DNA of 64,000 nt from Eleusine coracana subsp. coracana. Taxonomy: Eukaryota; Streptophyta; Magnoliopsida; Poales; Poaceae. This document shows, one piece after another, positions 34,683-45,900 of this stretch (positions are counted from its first letter, which is position 1; the number at the start of each line of letters is the position of its first letter). The notes under the pieces were generated by a model. It saw nothing but the letters and a program-made list of their open reading frames with translations. It was not told the DNA's origin and ran no database searches. The translations under genes were made by a program, and so were the position numbers. Location of the stretch: positions 10,604,949-10,668,948 of the forward strand of contig CM064430.1 of NCBI GenBank assembly GCA_032690845.1, read 5' to 3'.

Positions 34683-36682
34683 ATGGCGGGACAGGTGAGG
34701 AGTGTTCCCATATTCAATGGGGAGGACTAAGGGTAGAAGGCTCCTATGCAAGCCTACTTTGAGTCCCTTGATCTAGAGATATGGATGGTGATCCATGATT
34801 CGGATGCGGATGTGAACCTGATTTTATTAAGCTCAACGCTAAGGCTAATAATGCTTTGTTTGCATGCATTTCTAAGGATGACTTTGCTAGATTCGATGTG
34901 AGTTCAACAGCACATGGTATATGGACTGAGATTCAGGGTATTCATGAGGGTACCAGTGATGTGAAAGAAGAAAGATACTATGTGTTGAAGACAAGTATTA
35001 TAACTTCACTAGGTTACCACATAAGAGAGCTCACACTGTTTATTCTCACTTTCATATACTAGTGGAGGAGATCAATGCTCTTGGGGATGACTTCAAGCTC
35101 AAGCCTGTTGAGGTGATAAGAAGATTCTTGAGGCTATTCAAATACCCCAAGTATGAGTCCATCATCACCTTCACCTTGTAAGGTGACCTCAAGACCAAGA
35201 CCATGAAGGACGTGCTTGGCAAGATCACTGATTTTGAGAGCTATCAGTTGGGTATGGATGATCCACAACCATCCGACCTAGCTCTTCAATACGAGAAGCA
35301 AGAGCCTATCAAGAGCAAGAAGAGCAAGCACAAAGCAGTAATAAAAGATGATGATGATGATGATGATGACTTGAGTGAGGACTTGACTCTTCTCATGAAA
35401 AAGATGATTCAAGAACAAGTTTGCTTCCAATTCCAAGGGCAAGTGCTTCAACTGTGGATCCAAGAACCACTTTGTTAAAGATCGCCCCAAGCCAAAGAAA
35501 GAAGCTTTCAAGTCCCAAGACTCAAGTGATAAAGAAGAAGAAGAATAAGAAGACCCCAAAGCAAAGAAAAAGAAGAAGATGTACTTCAACAAGGACAAGA
35601 GCAAAGGCAAAGGCAAAGCTCAAGACTACAAGAAGAAGTTCTCACGCAAGGCCCTTGTTGGAGAGTGGACAAGTGACAACTCAAGTGACACATCCTCTTC
35701 CTCAAGCGATGATGAAGAAGTGATCGAGCTAGCCATGATCAAGACCACGCTTCCACAAGCTCTTCCTCCACCTCCCACGTGCCTCATGGCCACGAACCGA
35801 CAAAGGGAGAGTGTGATGAGAGCAGTGATGATAGCGATGATGAGGATCTCTCATGTGTCGAGCTCTGGAGTATGCTTGAGCAAGCCCGTGACATCGCCAT
35901 TAAGAAATCCAAAATGTTGGAAGTGGTAAAGAATGTAAGTTGGCTAAGGACCATGTTGGTGAGCTTGAGAGTGAGCTCAAGGACCTTGTCATATCTCAAG
36001 AGGCCCTAAACAAGAGTTATGAAAAACTCAAGAGTGATCATGTAGAGCTACGTGAGAAGTATGAGACCCTTGAACTTACTTTTGAGGTCATCAATGTGGA
36101 TGATCTTGCCTCTCCCTCCTCTAGTTCATCTAAGAGTGATGCTTCTACTATGTGTGATGAACTAACCACCTCGATCGAGGTTACTTCTCTTGAGCCATTT
36201 GTTTTGGAGGAATATCACAAGCTCAAGGAAGAGAGCAAGATGGTGATGGACGGTTTCGAGAGGATCATATGTGGTAGAGCCATCCACAAGAAGATTCTTA
36301 GGAGAAACCTTGTGAACAATGTCTCCCACAGGGGACTTGGCTTATATCCCGCCGCCATCGACATCATCGGTACGAGTGATTCCATCCCCGCATGGATCAA
36401 GCCCCTACTCATCGATGACTACTATTGTGAGAGGTGCTGCAAAGATGGTCACGCCATCAAGGATTGTCCTATGGTGAGAAGTTTCATTATTTTACCTAAT
36501 GCTAACTTGTTCTATAAGAACACCCACTTCGAGCTTTTTAGGGACAAGGGTGGTAAGGTGAAAGTAAAGGCTTTGGGACCACCAAACAAGAAGAGAAATG
36601 TCAAGAGCATATGGGTGCCTAGTGCATTATTGATCTTGAGAGGTCAACGAACTATAAGTGGGTGCCTAAGAACAAGACCTAG
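34683..36682 (+). pseudogene. gag of copy B, broken, two zinc knuckles
   Basis: It starts MAGQVRSVPIFNGED, followed by a stop. The UBN2-type core is visible in pieces: MQAYFESLDLEIWMVIHD, then HGIWTEIQGIHEGTSDVKEE, FKLKPVEVIRRFL and TMKDVLGKITDFESYQLGMD. The first zinc knuckle, CFNCGSKNHFVKDR, has lost its last Cys (Arg). A Lys-rich linker follows, then a coiled-coil-like segment (VGELESELKDLVISQEALNK). The second knuckle, CERCCKDGHAIKDC, is intact. It ends near KTRP/NKT at 36682. At least three frame changes and several stops are present, so no full-length gag can be made. Confidence 0.8.
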
Positions 36683-38262
36683 ATGAAGGTGGTGGTGGTG
36701 GTGGATCGGGAGCTTATTTGAAGTTCAAGTGAAATCCACCACAAGTGACATAGACCTCAATGATATATCTACTCATGAGGGAGGTATCTGTGTTTATTCT
36801 TGGTAGTTGTAGTGTGTTCTTTCTTTTCTCCCATTCCATGGTAATTAGGACTCCTTTGTGACTAGTATGTTTTGCATCCATGCATGTGTAATAACTAAAA
36901 GAAAAACACATAAAAATTAATCAATGTCTAACCCACTCAAGATAGCTATAAGCAAGGGGGAGTTCTTGAGATGGTGGTTTGGCTTCTCTCAATGCAAGGG
37001 CATGGCTTATAGTGAGTAAGCTTGAGAGGAGTTCAAACTTGATGTTGTTAGGTTTCCTTTGTGTCTTGTTTCATATTGCTTGCATTCACATGGCATGTTT
37101 ACTCTCTAAGCATATGTAAAATGCTTGTTGCATGCATCATATAGGAAACACAAAGAAGGCTTGTCACATTTGGAGATATTTGGGCCTCATGCTCTATATG
37201 AGATTACATCTCCACAAGTGTGACCAAAGGAAAGGATTGTGCTTCATGCCCATTGAGAAAGCTCTTATGAACTCCGAGGTTAAACCCACTCGCACAGTTA
37301 ATGGACTAAGGCTCATACATACCCATTTGGTTCTTAATTGCCTTGGTTCTTATTTGCTTGATTCTTCATTTGGCATTTGCGAAAATTATAAGGCCATAGA
37401 GAGCCTCTATTTGAAAAGGAGTGTTTGATAGTTCACTTTATGCTCCAAGTGTAGTGTTTAATTGGGTGTTAAGTGAGGACACTTGGAAAATGAAGAAATT
37501 CCTTGATTCTGCAAAATTTCCTATAGTGATCGTACTGTCCGATCTTTAGACCGTACAGTCTAGTTAGTGCCCACAGGCACAATGTTCAGGGGAGTCTGAC
37601 CATAGAGACCGGACATAACGGTCCTAGTGACCGGACCGTCCGGTCTGTATGCAGTGCCAGCAGACCGGACCGTCCGGTCCAGAGACCGTACCGTCCGGTC
37701 ACTATGATTGAATCACGAGATGATCCTTTAATCTGTGACTATTGATTCATTCCTCATTGAATCTTGACTGTTGATCTCACCTTGACCTAGGTCAAAATCA
37801 TTTTGGTCGTTTCCATGTTCAGCATCGACACCGAGTTCTTGCCCCGAGCGCGTTGTGTTGCCGACACCGCCATTGGCCCCTTCGTCGTCATCGCCGCCAT
37901 GCGCATCCACTAGGCCAGCAAGCCATCGCATGCCATCACCCACCTGCTGCCGCTCACCCACGCCCCTCTGCTCATGCGCAGCAGCCCACGCTCACGAGTT
38001 CTAGAGCCCCCGCTGCCAAGCCTCATCACCGCTGCTTGTTGCCTCGCTGCCAACGCCCCCCCCCCCCCTCACGCACGCACATCACCAGAGCCGTAACTTC
38101 TCCCTCTGCACCTCACTGAAATCCCACTAATTAGGGTAAAATTCACACTTTTCCCATCCTCCATTGTCAGCAACCATGTTCTTCCATTCTCCGACGATCG
38201 ACTTCAAGATTTCGGGGGTACTCGTTGTTTCTCTCTCTAGGTGACACTTGTCAGCAGCAGAG
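36683..38262 (+). other. Copy B spacer between gag and the extra ORF
   Basis: There is no coding support. The interval matches the copy A spacer. It contains a dense cluster of GACCGGACCGTCCGGTC-type palindromes at 37500-37700 and a 13-nt C run at 38056-38068. Confidence 0.6.
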
Positions 38263-40643
38263 ATGGCAGGTGCAGGTGACTAGGATAAGTGGAAAGGCAA
38301 GATGATAGAGAATCCCAGAGGCAAGAAGAGGACCAGGCTGGATCTAGAGTCAGAGAGAGCGAGACAGGTAGCCAGGCACCTAGAGGCTATGGAGACTTCC
38401 CGCAGGACACTAGGGACACGACTAATCATAGAGCAGACATCTCACACCCAGGGTCAGAGGAGGAGTACCAGGATGAGGACACCAGCCTTGGCCACATGAG
38501 TTGTACCAGCACCTTGGTCGCAGCGTACTCCGACTTCTCACCAGGAGAGGTCATCGAGATCTGCGGAGCAGGGATCCTCCAGACAGCAGGAGGAGTCAAA
38601 GCAGGAGTCAAAGGAGGATAGTGACTCAGAGTTCGAGGAGTTTGAGGAGGAGGAGACAGAGAAGCCAGCATAGACAGGACCCCAGAGGTCAGCTCACCGG
38701 GCAAGAGACCCGTAGTGCACCTGTGAGGTGTGCACTAGGGGTTGCAGAGACTTGTAGCAGCAACTGGAGAGGGAGACATCCTTAAGGTTCCTACCAAGGA
38801 CCTTAAGGTGAGTCATCTTGTCTCCTTCGAGCAGTGGGTTCTAGTCCCCAGGGACCCTGTTGCAGGAGAGAGGTACTGGACCAGTCTTCATAGGAGGATT
38901 AATGAGGGCTTGAGACGCTACCTTACCAAGAAGGGCAAGTCTGGACTGTTTGTGCCACAGCAGTACATGTTATACCCGGCTATGAGGAGAGCCACAGGCA
39001 TAGACATGGAGCAGTACTTCACATACTTGCCTAGACTAGCAGAGTTGGTCACCAGCCCCTTCAAATATAGAGAGGACATAGTGATGGAGTTCTATGCTAC
39101 ACTGTGGGTAGTCAGAGATCATTCAGAGATCTGGTTCTTGTTCAAGGGAGAGCCCCAGTGTTTCACCAGGGAGGATCTTATAGCTGCACTAGGGTTGCTT
39201 GCTTCAAACCTTCAGCTATACATGAGTGCCTACGGGACCTTCGCTCCACCCCGCAGACCACAGGGAGGGGTACTACCTCCAGATGACATGGTGTTAGTCA
39301 CCTTTCCACCACCACACACCCCAAGCTTTGATAGACACCCTGCTAGGCTCACTGCAGAGGCAAAGGTGGTTAGGTCGATAGTCACCAAGACTATCATTTC
39401 GAGGTCAGGGTACAGAGAGGAGTTCACACTCCTGCACCAGTGGGCAATAGCAGCTATTCTGAGCAGACGGCACTTTGACCTCGAAGACTTGTTCATTGCT
39501 AAGATGGAGGAGGTTATTTCTGAGAGAGTCGAAGGACGTCACCTAGTTTATGGGTCGTATATTTGCTATCTTTTGAGGAGACTAGGGCTTGTGGCTGAGG
39601 AACAGTATGATGCTTTCCCTGAGGTGGCCACTAGCTACGCACCTTGAGTCTCCAGGGGATCGCAGTCAACCTCTAGCCAGTAGACAGGAGAGGAGGAGCA
39701 AGAGTCACCGTCAGCTACTCACAAGCAAGCAGCTCATCCACAGATGGTGGTTCCTGAGTCAGCCAGCACTGGAGCACCACCTCAGCCGGTAGGTACATAG
39801 TCAGAGGATAGCACTGTCATAGCAGCACTTGCAGTACGACTGATTGACTTCATTCAGAACTCAGCTGAGGAGATGCGTTAGATCATGGACGTGTTGTGAG
39901 GATAGGCAGAGCTCTAGAGACAGTAGATGATGATCTTGTCTACCCTGATGTTACAGATGGCATAGATGACTTAGAGATAGGCCAGTCAGCAGCTAGAACC
40001 TTCTGTACTTCCATAGTTTCAGCCACTATAGACACAGCTAGGGCCGTTCACTGCCATGATGACAGCTCAGTCTAGTGGTTTGTCACACTCACGGGTGCTA
40101 CCAACAGGGGGAGACAGATAGAATTTCTCACCAGCTCAGTTCTCCCCCGTGTCTACCTTCTCGGTATCTGCATTGTTTACTTCATCGACACACTCTTCTA
40201 CTTCGTAGATGGCAGGACCCTCCCTCCACCAGCAGCTACCAGCCAGTAGTCTGACCTTCTCAGATGTTGTACACACCACATAGGCACCTCCATAGACAGA
40301 GACTCTTCCAGTGTCAGCTACAGCTCTACCTTCTTCTGCTACAGACACTACTCTTATCACAACTCAGGTAGCATAGGATCTTGTATGAGGAGGCTTCACT
40401 CAGGAGGACATGGACGATATCACTCTTCTCCAGGCTTCAGTTGCACATGAGACAGCCATGGTCCCACCAACAGGATAGGACAGAGGGTCTGAGTCACCAG
40501 TTGACCCTAAGTACTTTGAGCAGCTTGATGCTCAGGTGGCACATGCTCAGGCAAAGCAGCAGGATCCAGTACAGGAGCAGCCTAGAGCCGAGTCCATGAA
40601 GGATGTCATTGCACCACCACCTCCTTGTACCTCGAGCACTTAG
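38263..40643 (+). pseudogene. Extra ORF of copy B: plant transposon-type protein, decayed by stop codons
   Basis: It begins MAGAGD, then a basic region (KKRTRLDLESERARQ) and an acidic patch (EFEEFEEEETEKP). After one frame change near 38.65 kb, a globular region of about 300 codons is open to 39647 (SFEQWVLVPRDPVAGERYW, KYREDIVMEFYATLWVV, FKGEPQCFTREDLIAALGL, HQWAIAAILSRRHFDLEDL). The frame then continues without any indel to 40643 as a Gln/Pro/Ser-rich tail interrupted by about 17 TAG and 3 TGA but no TAA. The globular part resembles the 'putative plant transposon protein' type; its function is not known. It corresponds to 861-2154 in copy A. Confidence 0.7.
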
Positions 40644-41234
40644 TTGGTCTCTTCATCTCTTTTTGATGCTTGTTGCCAAAGGGGGAGAAGACAGAGAGAT
40701 AGGAGGAGTGGGAGTGTGATCTTGTCAATCGAGAGATAGTAGCATGTATCTAGGGGGAGGTACATTGGTTTTAGGAGGTAGATACATTTGGATCTTATTG
40801 TGATGGATTTATCGATGTTCATGCATTTTGATGAGTCATGGTTTTCATTTTCTTGTGTTTGACTCATCTTGATCTCACTTGGTTTATTTTCATACGCAGT
40901 GCCTTTTCTTTCTCTATTTATCCTATATGCCAGTGTATCATTCCATGATGATGATTGCTTGTCTTCAATTCTTATGCATTGCCATGCTATCATGTTGCAC
41001 ATCATCATACGTGTCGTTCTTGCATGTCTTTATGTTTTAATTAATATCCTCACATGACATGCATGAATATCATCTAGAGTGTGCTTTTCTCTTTTCATTC
41101 TCTTAGCTCTTGTTTGTCCGTTGCTTATGATTTTGTGATCCCTATCGATCATGGTGTAGCTCTTTTAGCCTTGTTGTTTCTTGATAAGATTATGTTAAGT
41201 AGTGGTTGTCATCAATCACCAAAAAGGGAGAGAT
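40644..41234 (+). other. Copy B 3' untranslated part and purine tract
   Basis: AT-rich and non-coding. It includes AAGGGGGAGAAGACAGAGAG near 40678 and the tract AAAAAGGGAGAGAT (41221-41234) that directly precedes the 3' LTR. Confidence 0.6.
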
Positions 41235-42217
41235 TGTAAGCTTCATGACTATTAATGATTGGATCTCTAAGGTTTGAATGTTTTGGTGATAGATGACACT
41301 ATGAAATTGTTAGCTAATATCTACACGAGTGTTGTCCATTAGAAATCATCTCTAAACTCTACTACAAATCATATGGATGATGGTTGCCTTGGTGATTGAT
41401 GACAATGACCGCAAGGATGGAGGCTTGATGAGCTTGATGGAGTCCAAGGGTTGATGGAGATGGATCAAGGCTAAGGACAAGCTATGGAGCAAGTGTTTAG
41501 AACACTTATCTAGTTGTTAGGGTTTTGAGTCCATAGGAAAAACCGAACTATCAAGGGGGTCTAGGTAATGTCTCTTAGATCATGACTAGTCGGTGGTGTG
41601 CATGAATGCTCAGTGAAATCACAGGCCCTAGGTGATAGTGGAGAAGCCAAGGAGCTGTTCGGGAAAGCCGGGAAACGAATTCAAGCAATGATGAGGAGTT
41701 TCAGCTTCTGGACACAGTGACCGGGCAGAGGGGTCACTAGGAAATCAGAGAGGAGTCTGGCAAGTTCTTGAGGGAGGCAAGCTTGTGCCTTTATGGCAGC
41801 GGTGACGCAACCGTGTCTTCACTTCGGGAGTGATTGCGGGCTCATGTATGAGAACTCCACTTGGTGGCGGGAGGGATCAGGACTGTCCCTCCCGCCGGAG
41901 TGATCCAACGAGGACTAGGGGAAGGCGCCACCCTTCCAATACCTTGGGAAAAAAAATTATGAGCATTCCTTGACCCTCTCTTTACTATTTCATAATTGTA
42001 TGCTCTAGTAACTAGGTTGACTTATGACTTGCATAGGCTAGTGTGTTTAGTTTCGGCACTTGCTCTCATCATGAACACTAGCATGTGTAGGGTCTTGGCC
42101 TCCTAGAATTATTAGTTTGTAATGATTGCTAGGCTCTAGTAGTGTGAAATTGAAGTATTCGGATTTGTGGTCGACTTACAGATGCCTCCCCCTCTTGGTA
42201 CGCCTTCGGTCCTTACA
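41235..42217 (+). repeat. Copy B 3' LTR (983 bp, internally deleted)
   Basis: It starts TGTAAGCTTCATG and ends GGTCCTTACA. It aligns with both ends of the 5' LTR but lacks about 620 bp present there (about 33555-34168). The break lies at a shared GAGTC. It also has a short extra stretch at about 41884-41950. Confidence 0.85.
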
Positions 42218-42222
42218 GCCTC
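42218..42222 (+). repeat. Target-site duplication GCCTC of copy B, right copy
   Basis: GCCTC directly follows the 3' LTR and matches 33012-33016. Confidence 0.85.
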
Positions 42223-43105
42223 CCTCCCTCTACCGCTGGCCCCGCGTGCTTCCACTTCTTCTGCCGCTGTCGTGCTCCACCATCGGTCCGATGCCCCCCC
42301 CCCCCCCACTCCCCCCGCCTTGGCCCTCAACTGCGTCGGGCCACCTTTCTCTTGGCCCTTGCCCTCGCCCACGCGGCAGCTATGGCCAGCCATGGCCCAG
42401 CGGGGTGCGAAGGTCGCAGCCGAAGGCGAAGCCCCTGGCCGCAACCAGCAACGCGTCATGCGTCTGGATGTCGTTGCTGCCGATGGACCACGGGCTTGCG
42501 CATCCGCTGCCAGCAACGGCCACCGGCTGCTGCTAGTTGCTACTACGGATCATGTCACACAGGTTGGGGATGGTGCAGAATAGAGGAAAGGAGCCGGCGT
42601 GCAGTGCTCGGAAGGCGTAGCGCCTCCATGGCGAGCTACTCACAGGGTCGCACCCTCCCTTCGACGGTGAGCTGAATCAATGGAATCTGTTCAACAGAAT
42701 CGCAGGGCAGAGCCCTCTGTAGGGGCGATAGGGCGGGTGCCGGCATAGGCGCGACACTTGGGGCGATGGGGCTGGCACCGGCTAGCGAGCAGGTCTGCAG
42801 GAAGGAGGGCGACCACAGGAGAGGGCCAAGGCGGGGAGCATGGCGACTGAAATGCGCGGGGAGCAGGCGACTGAGACGGTGGGGAGGAGGCCAATTACGT
42901 TGTCGGGGAGGAAGGCAACGGAGGGGAGGCGGCGTGTGGGGAAGAAGTGGATGGAGAATGTTTTTTTGTCTGACAAGCCGATTTCATAGGAGCCCATATA
43001 AAGACTCCCACTGAAGTTGGGTGCAAAATTAGGCTCTTAAATTTTACAAGTGGACTTACAAACTAAGATTTCGGAACCTAGCTACCCCCACTGGATATGC
43101 TCTAA

Positions 43106-45300
43106 GGGAACAAGAGGAGCAGACACGACGTTGCATAGGTCTAGGAGGCAGGCTCCAGTGGTTGCCCCGGGAAAGACGATGGTGAGAAAGGTAAAGCAGG
43201 AGGATAAAAGGGCATGGAGGCGAACAAGGGGCGCGGCGCACGGCCCGTATACTTTCTAACATTGACTAGTACTTATTATAATTATTTAGGTTCTAATTAA
43301 CAATTTAATTTCCAACGGTTCAGATTAATTCGGTGCGGAGGAACCTCTGGTTTCTCTGAAGCACCATAACAAAACTCTTATGTCAGTTATTTGAGGTTGA
43401 GCACGGAGGTAACAGTACTAGTTCGTGTACATGTTCATCCATTAACGAATGTTTATTTTTATGATACAACATTCTTTCGATTACACTGCTTGATGTAATT
43501 TCACCAAACTAAACATCGAACTCTCTAACTAATCCTAACAACAGGTACAGATATATATGTCAAATGTTTATTTCTTATCTTAGCTAGTCATAAAAATCTT
43601 GCCGCCACGCTCCCCTATGCGCAGCATACATCGACAACAACAGGATCGGTGTGGAAACACCGTAAGTACTCTCTCCATACTTTAAAAAAAAATTATTTAG
43701 ATATAATTTAACATATCAATAATTCATTAATTAGAAAGTGTTTTTCCTCTTTGTCTTTATTAAAAGTATTTTGGAATTAACTCAATTAATAATGATTGCT
43801 CACCTTAATCGTTGTTGTTGTGAAGTAAAAGTGCTCAACCTATAAGGTTGATGGTTCAATTCGCCAAAACTATAATATTTTTATGCTTTTTAAAAAAATG
43901 ACTTGCTTTTATAAAATCATCTATGGGTCCATCAATATTTTTTTAGCTCTTATACATGGTAATTTATATGAAAATAATTCACAAGGTAGATGCATGTACT
44001 GTAGCGCATGGCACTGTAGCACGTGGTTAACTTCACTATTTTGCAACTCCACTTCATCAACTCTAAAAAAATAGAGCTGGTAAATATGCAAAATAATAAA
44101 GTTGATAGAGTGGAGCTATTTTTTTTAGTGGAGCTCTCCCAAACATGCCCTATATTTCAAGCACCTTTTGTCCCTCTCTAGTTGCCTTTTGGCATGGCAA
44201 AAGTCATTTGCAGCCGTCTGCCTTGGGAACGTAATTGGCGAGTTCAGAAAATCACTGTACCGAGCACACATGATTTTGTTCCTTTCTGAGGGACATATGC
44301 ATAGCTCCACACTTTCATTACATGGAAAAGGTGTTTAGCATTTAGCAACAACTTTTAGCTACCCAAAATAATTGTAACAACTTTTAGGTTGAATTGGAAA
44401 CAAAGTGTGCATCCTTCATTCTGGTCAGAAATATATGGCGGTTTGGATATTCATACAGTCCAGACACATACAACTTAACGACTGTATTCTTTTATATGAA
44501 AATGGTAACAAAACTTTACAACCTCACAATATTTTGTAAATATTCAATCTTACCATAGGAGCAATGCAGACAATTGACATCAAGGTCAGAAATGTTTTCA
44601 ATCTGTATTTTATAGGACATCATCATGCGTATATAAATGGAATAAAGTAGTACTTATTTTGCCAAGTCACTTTTGAGGGTAGCCAATAAAGCCTGTCAAT
44701 GTAACCAGTTAAGGTAAGCACGGTCGCAACAATGTTCAACCACAGCTCAACAGGCTAAACCATAGCAGGACACACAAGCTAACCAGAGGTCGCCGAGCAC
44801 TTAGAAAACCAAGCACCAACATCGCAATTCGATCCACCTCTTTACTTCCCTGTGTTGCCCACAGATCAGCAGAGAGCCCCTACCACAGCACGACAGATGT
44901 TCAGGAATCTTCTCGGTCCAAATTTCCTTTGGAACGAACGGACAAATCCAACCCTCCCGACTTAAATTAACTGTCGACAAACATTCCTGAGCAGGTGCGT
45001 CGGATAGCGACGATTGCTCGTGACATTTTTCCCGTTGGTGCTCGCTCGGATCCGATTAACTCGCACCGGTGTCTGTGAGCCCGTGTTTGTTTCTGCCGTT
45101 GTAAACTTTCGCTCCATCATTTGGAACACTAAGAAATTTGATGGACTTTCATCTTAAGCCTTTCGATTAATACAGGATTGAAACTCCTACATTGTAAAAC
45201 GCCTTTTGTTGGAGGCTTGGAGCAATTCAATTTCAATGAATGTACTTATGTGTTCTTTTTTTTTATCTGGATCAACCGGTGGCAAAATGGCAATGGCCGC
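43106..45300. other. Intergenic, upstream of the DUF868 gene
   Basis: AT-rich. The complement of 44070-44155 (GGGCATGTTTGGGAGAGC...) resembles one end of a hAT-type MITE, but I could not find its partner. A tRNA-B-box-like GGTTCAATTCG at about 43852 lacks the rest of a tRNA or SINE. Nothing else is supported. Confidence 0.4.
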
Positions 45301-45900
45301 AGCAGCAGACAGGTGAGCAACTGCAGTAATTGTACTGTACCAAATTCCTTTCTCTCTGCTCACGCACTCCACTACACGCCACCAGCTGTGCAGCAGCAAT
45401 TGTAACTGGCCGCTTTGCTTTGCTCTGCTGCTACTGCTAGTGTGGTGCCGTTGCTTTGCTTTAATTTGCTCGGCTTTGGCGCCGCGTGCTTCTCTCAACT
45501 CGTCACATCTGCTTTGTCCACTAGTACTCCGCTACCTCTGCTCTGCTTCCGCTCTCTTCTCCCCCCGCAGACCGATGGCTCCCCTGTCTCGTATCTGAGG
45601 CAATCTCGGCGCCGTCTCCGCTCGCGCCTCGCATCGGACGCTCGACCGCCGGCGAAAGGTTGCTACTTTCCCGCGCTCCGGCGGCGCATATTTGCCGCAT
45701 CTGCGTGTCACGGCGGCTGGGGTCGTGCCGTGCGTGGCTGGGCGCCGGCGGTGCCATTGCGCGACCAGAGAAGGAGCCTTCGTCTCTCCGAGACGCGAAA
45801 TTGGTTGGTGCGCGCCAGTGTGGTGGTCCTGACCACCGGACCCTCTCAGTGCACGCGAGGTGTTCGTCGAAAGGCGCGCGAGGGAGGGAGGGAGGGGAAG

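Larger units (their letters stand above)
33017..42217 (+). mobile_element. Copy B: complete non-autonomous copia-like element with gag and an extra ORF
   Basis: LTRs at both ends, 5-bp duplication GCCTC, exact initiator-Met PBS, gag with two zinc knuckles, a non-coding spacer, a long second ORF and a purine tract. No protease, integrase or RT is found in the 6.6 kb interior, so movement would need a helper. Copy A (861-5325) is a second member in opposite orientation. Gag type and PBS point to Ty1/copia, and an extra ORF after the gag/pol region is known in SIRE/Maximus-like copia elements. The lineage assignment is inferred. Confidence 0.85.
32833..43102. mobile_element. About 1.06 kb DNA-transposon-like element, split by LTR element copy B
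   Basis: Left end GAGCATCTCCAGTAAAGG and right end CCACTGGATATGCTC form imperfect inverted termini, flanked by TAA on both sides (32830-32832 and 43103-43105), matching the TWA duplication of PIF/Harbinger elements. Removing copy B and one TSD leaves about 1064 bp. The interior (32900-33016 and 42218-43000) is GC-rich and pyrimidine-rich on the plus strand and includes a 14-nt C run (42294-42307). No transposase is visible. It may carry captured gene sequence, which I cannot identify. Confidence 0.5.

Noticed and set aside
39645..40643. TAG read-through or alternative genetic code
   Set aside because: Host genes in the window use normal stops, and copy A against copy B comparison shows CAG/CGA to TAG/TGA changes, so mutation explains it.
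43845..43870. tRNA- or SINE-like B box (GGTTCAATTCG)
   Set aside because: There is no A box, acceptor stem or A-tail; a single short match is not enough.
45415..45900. N-terminal extension of the DUF868 protein
   Set aside because: The frame is open but has no ATG before 45901, and the sequence looks like a GC-rich leader with a possible intron.
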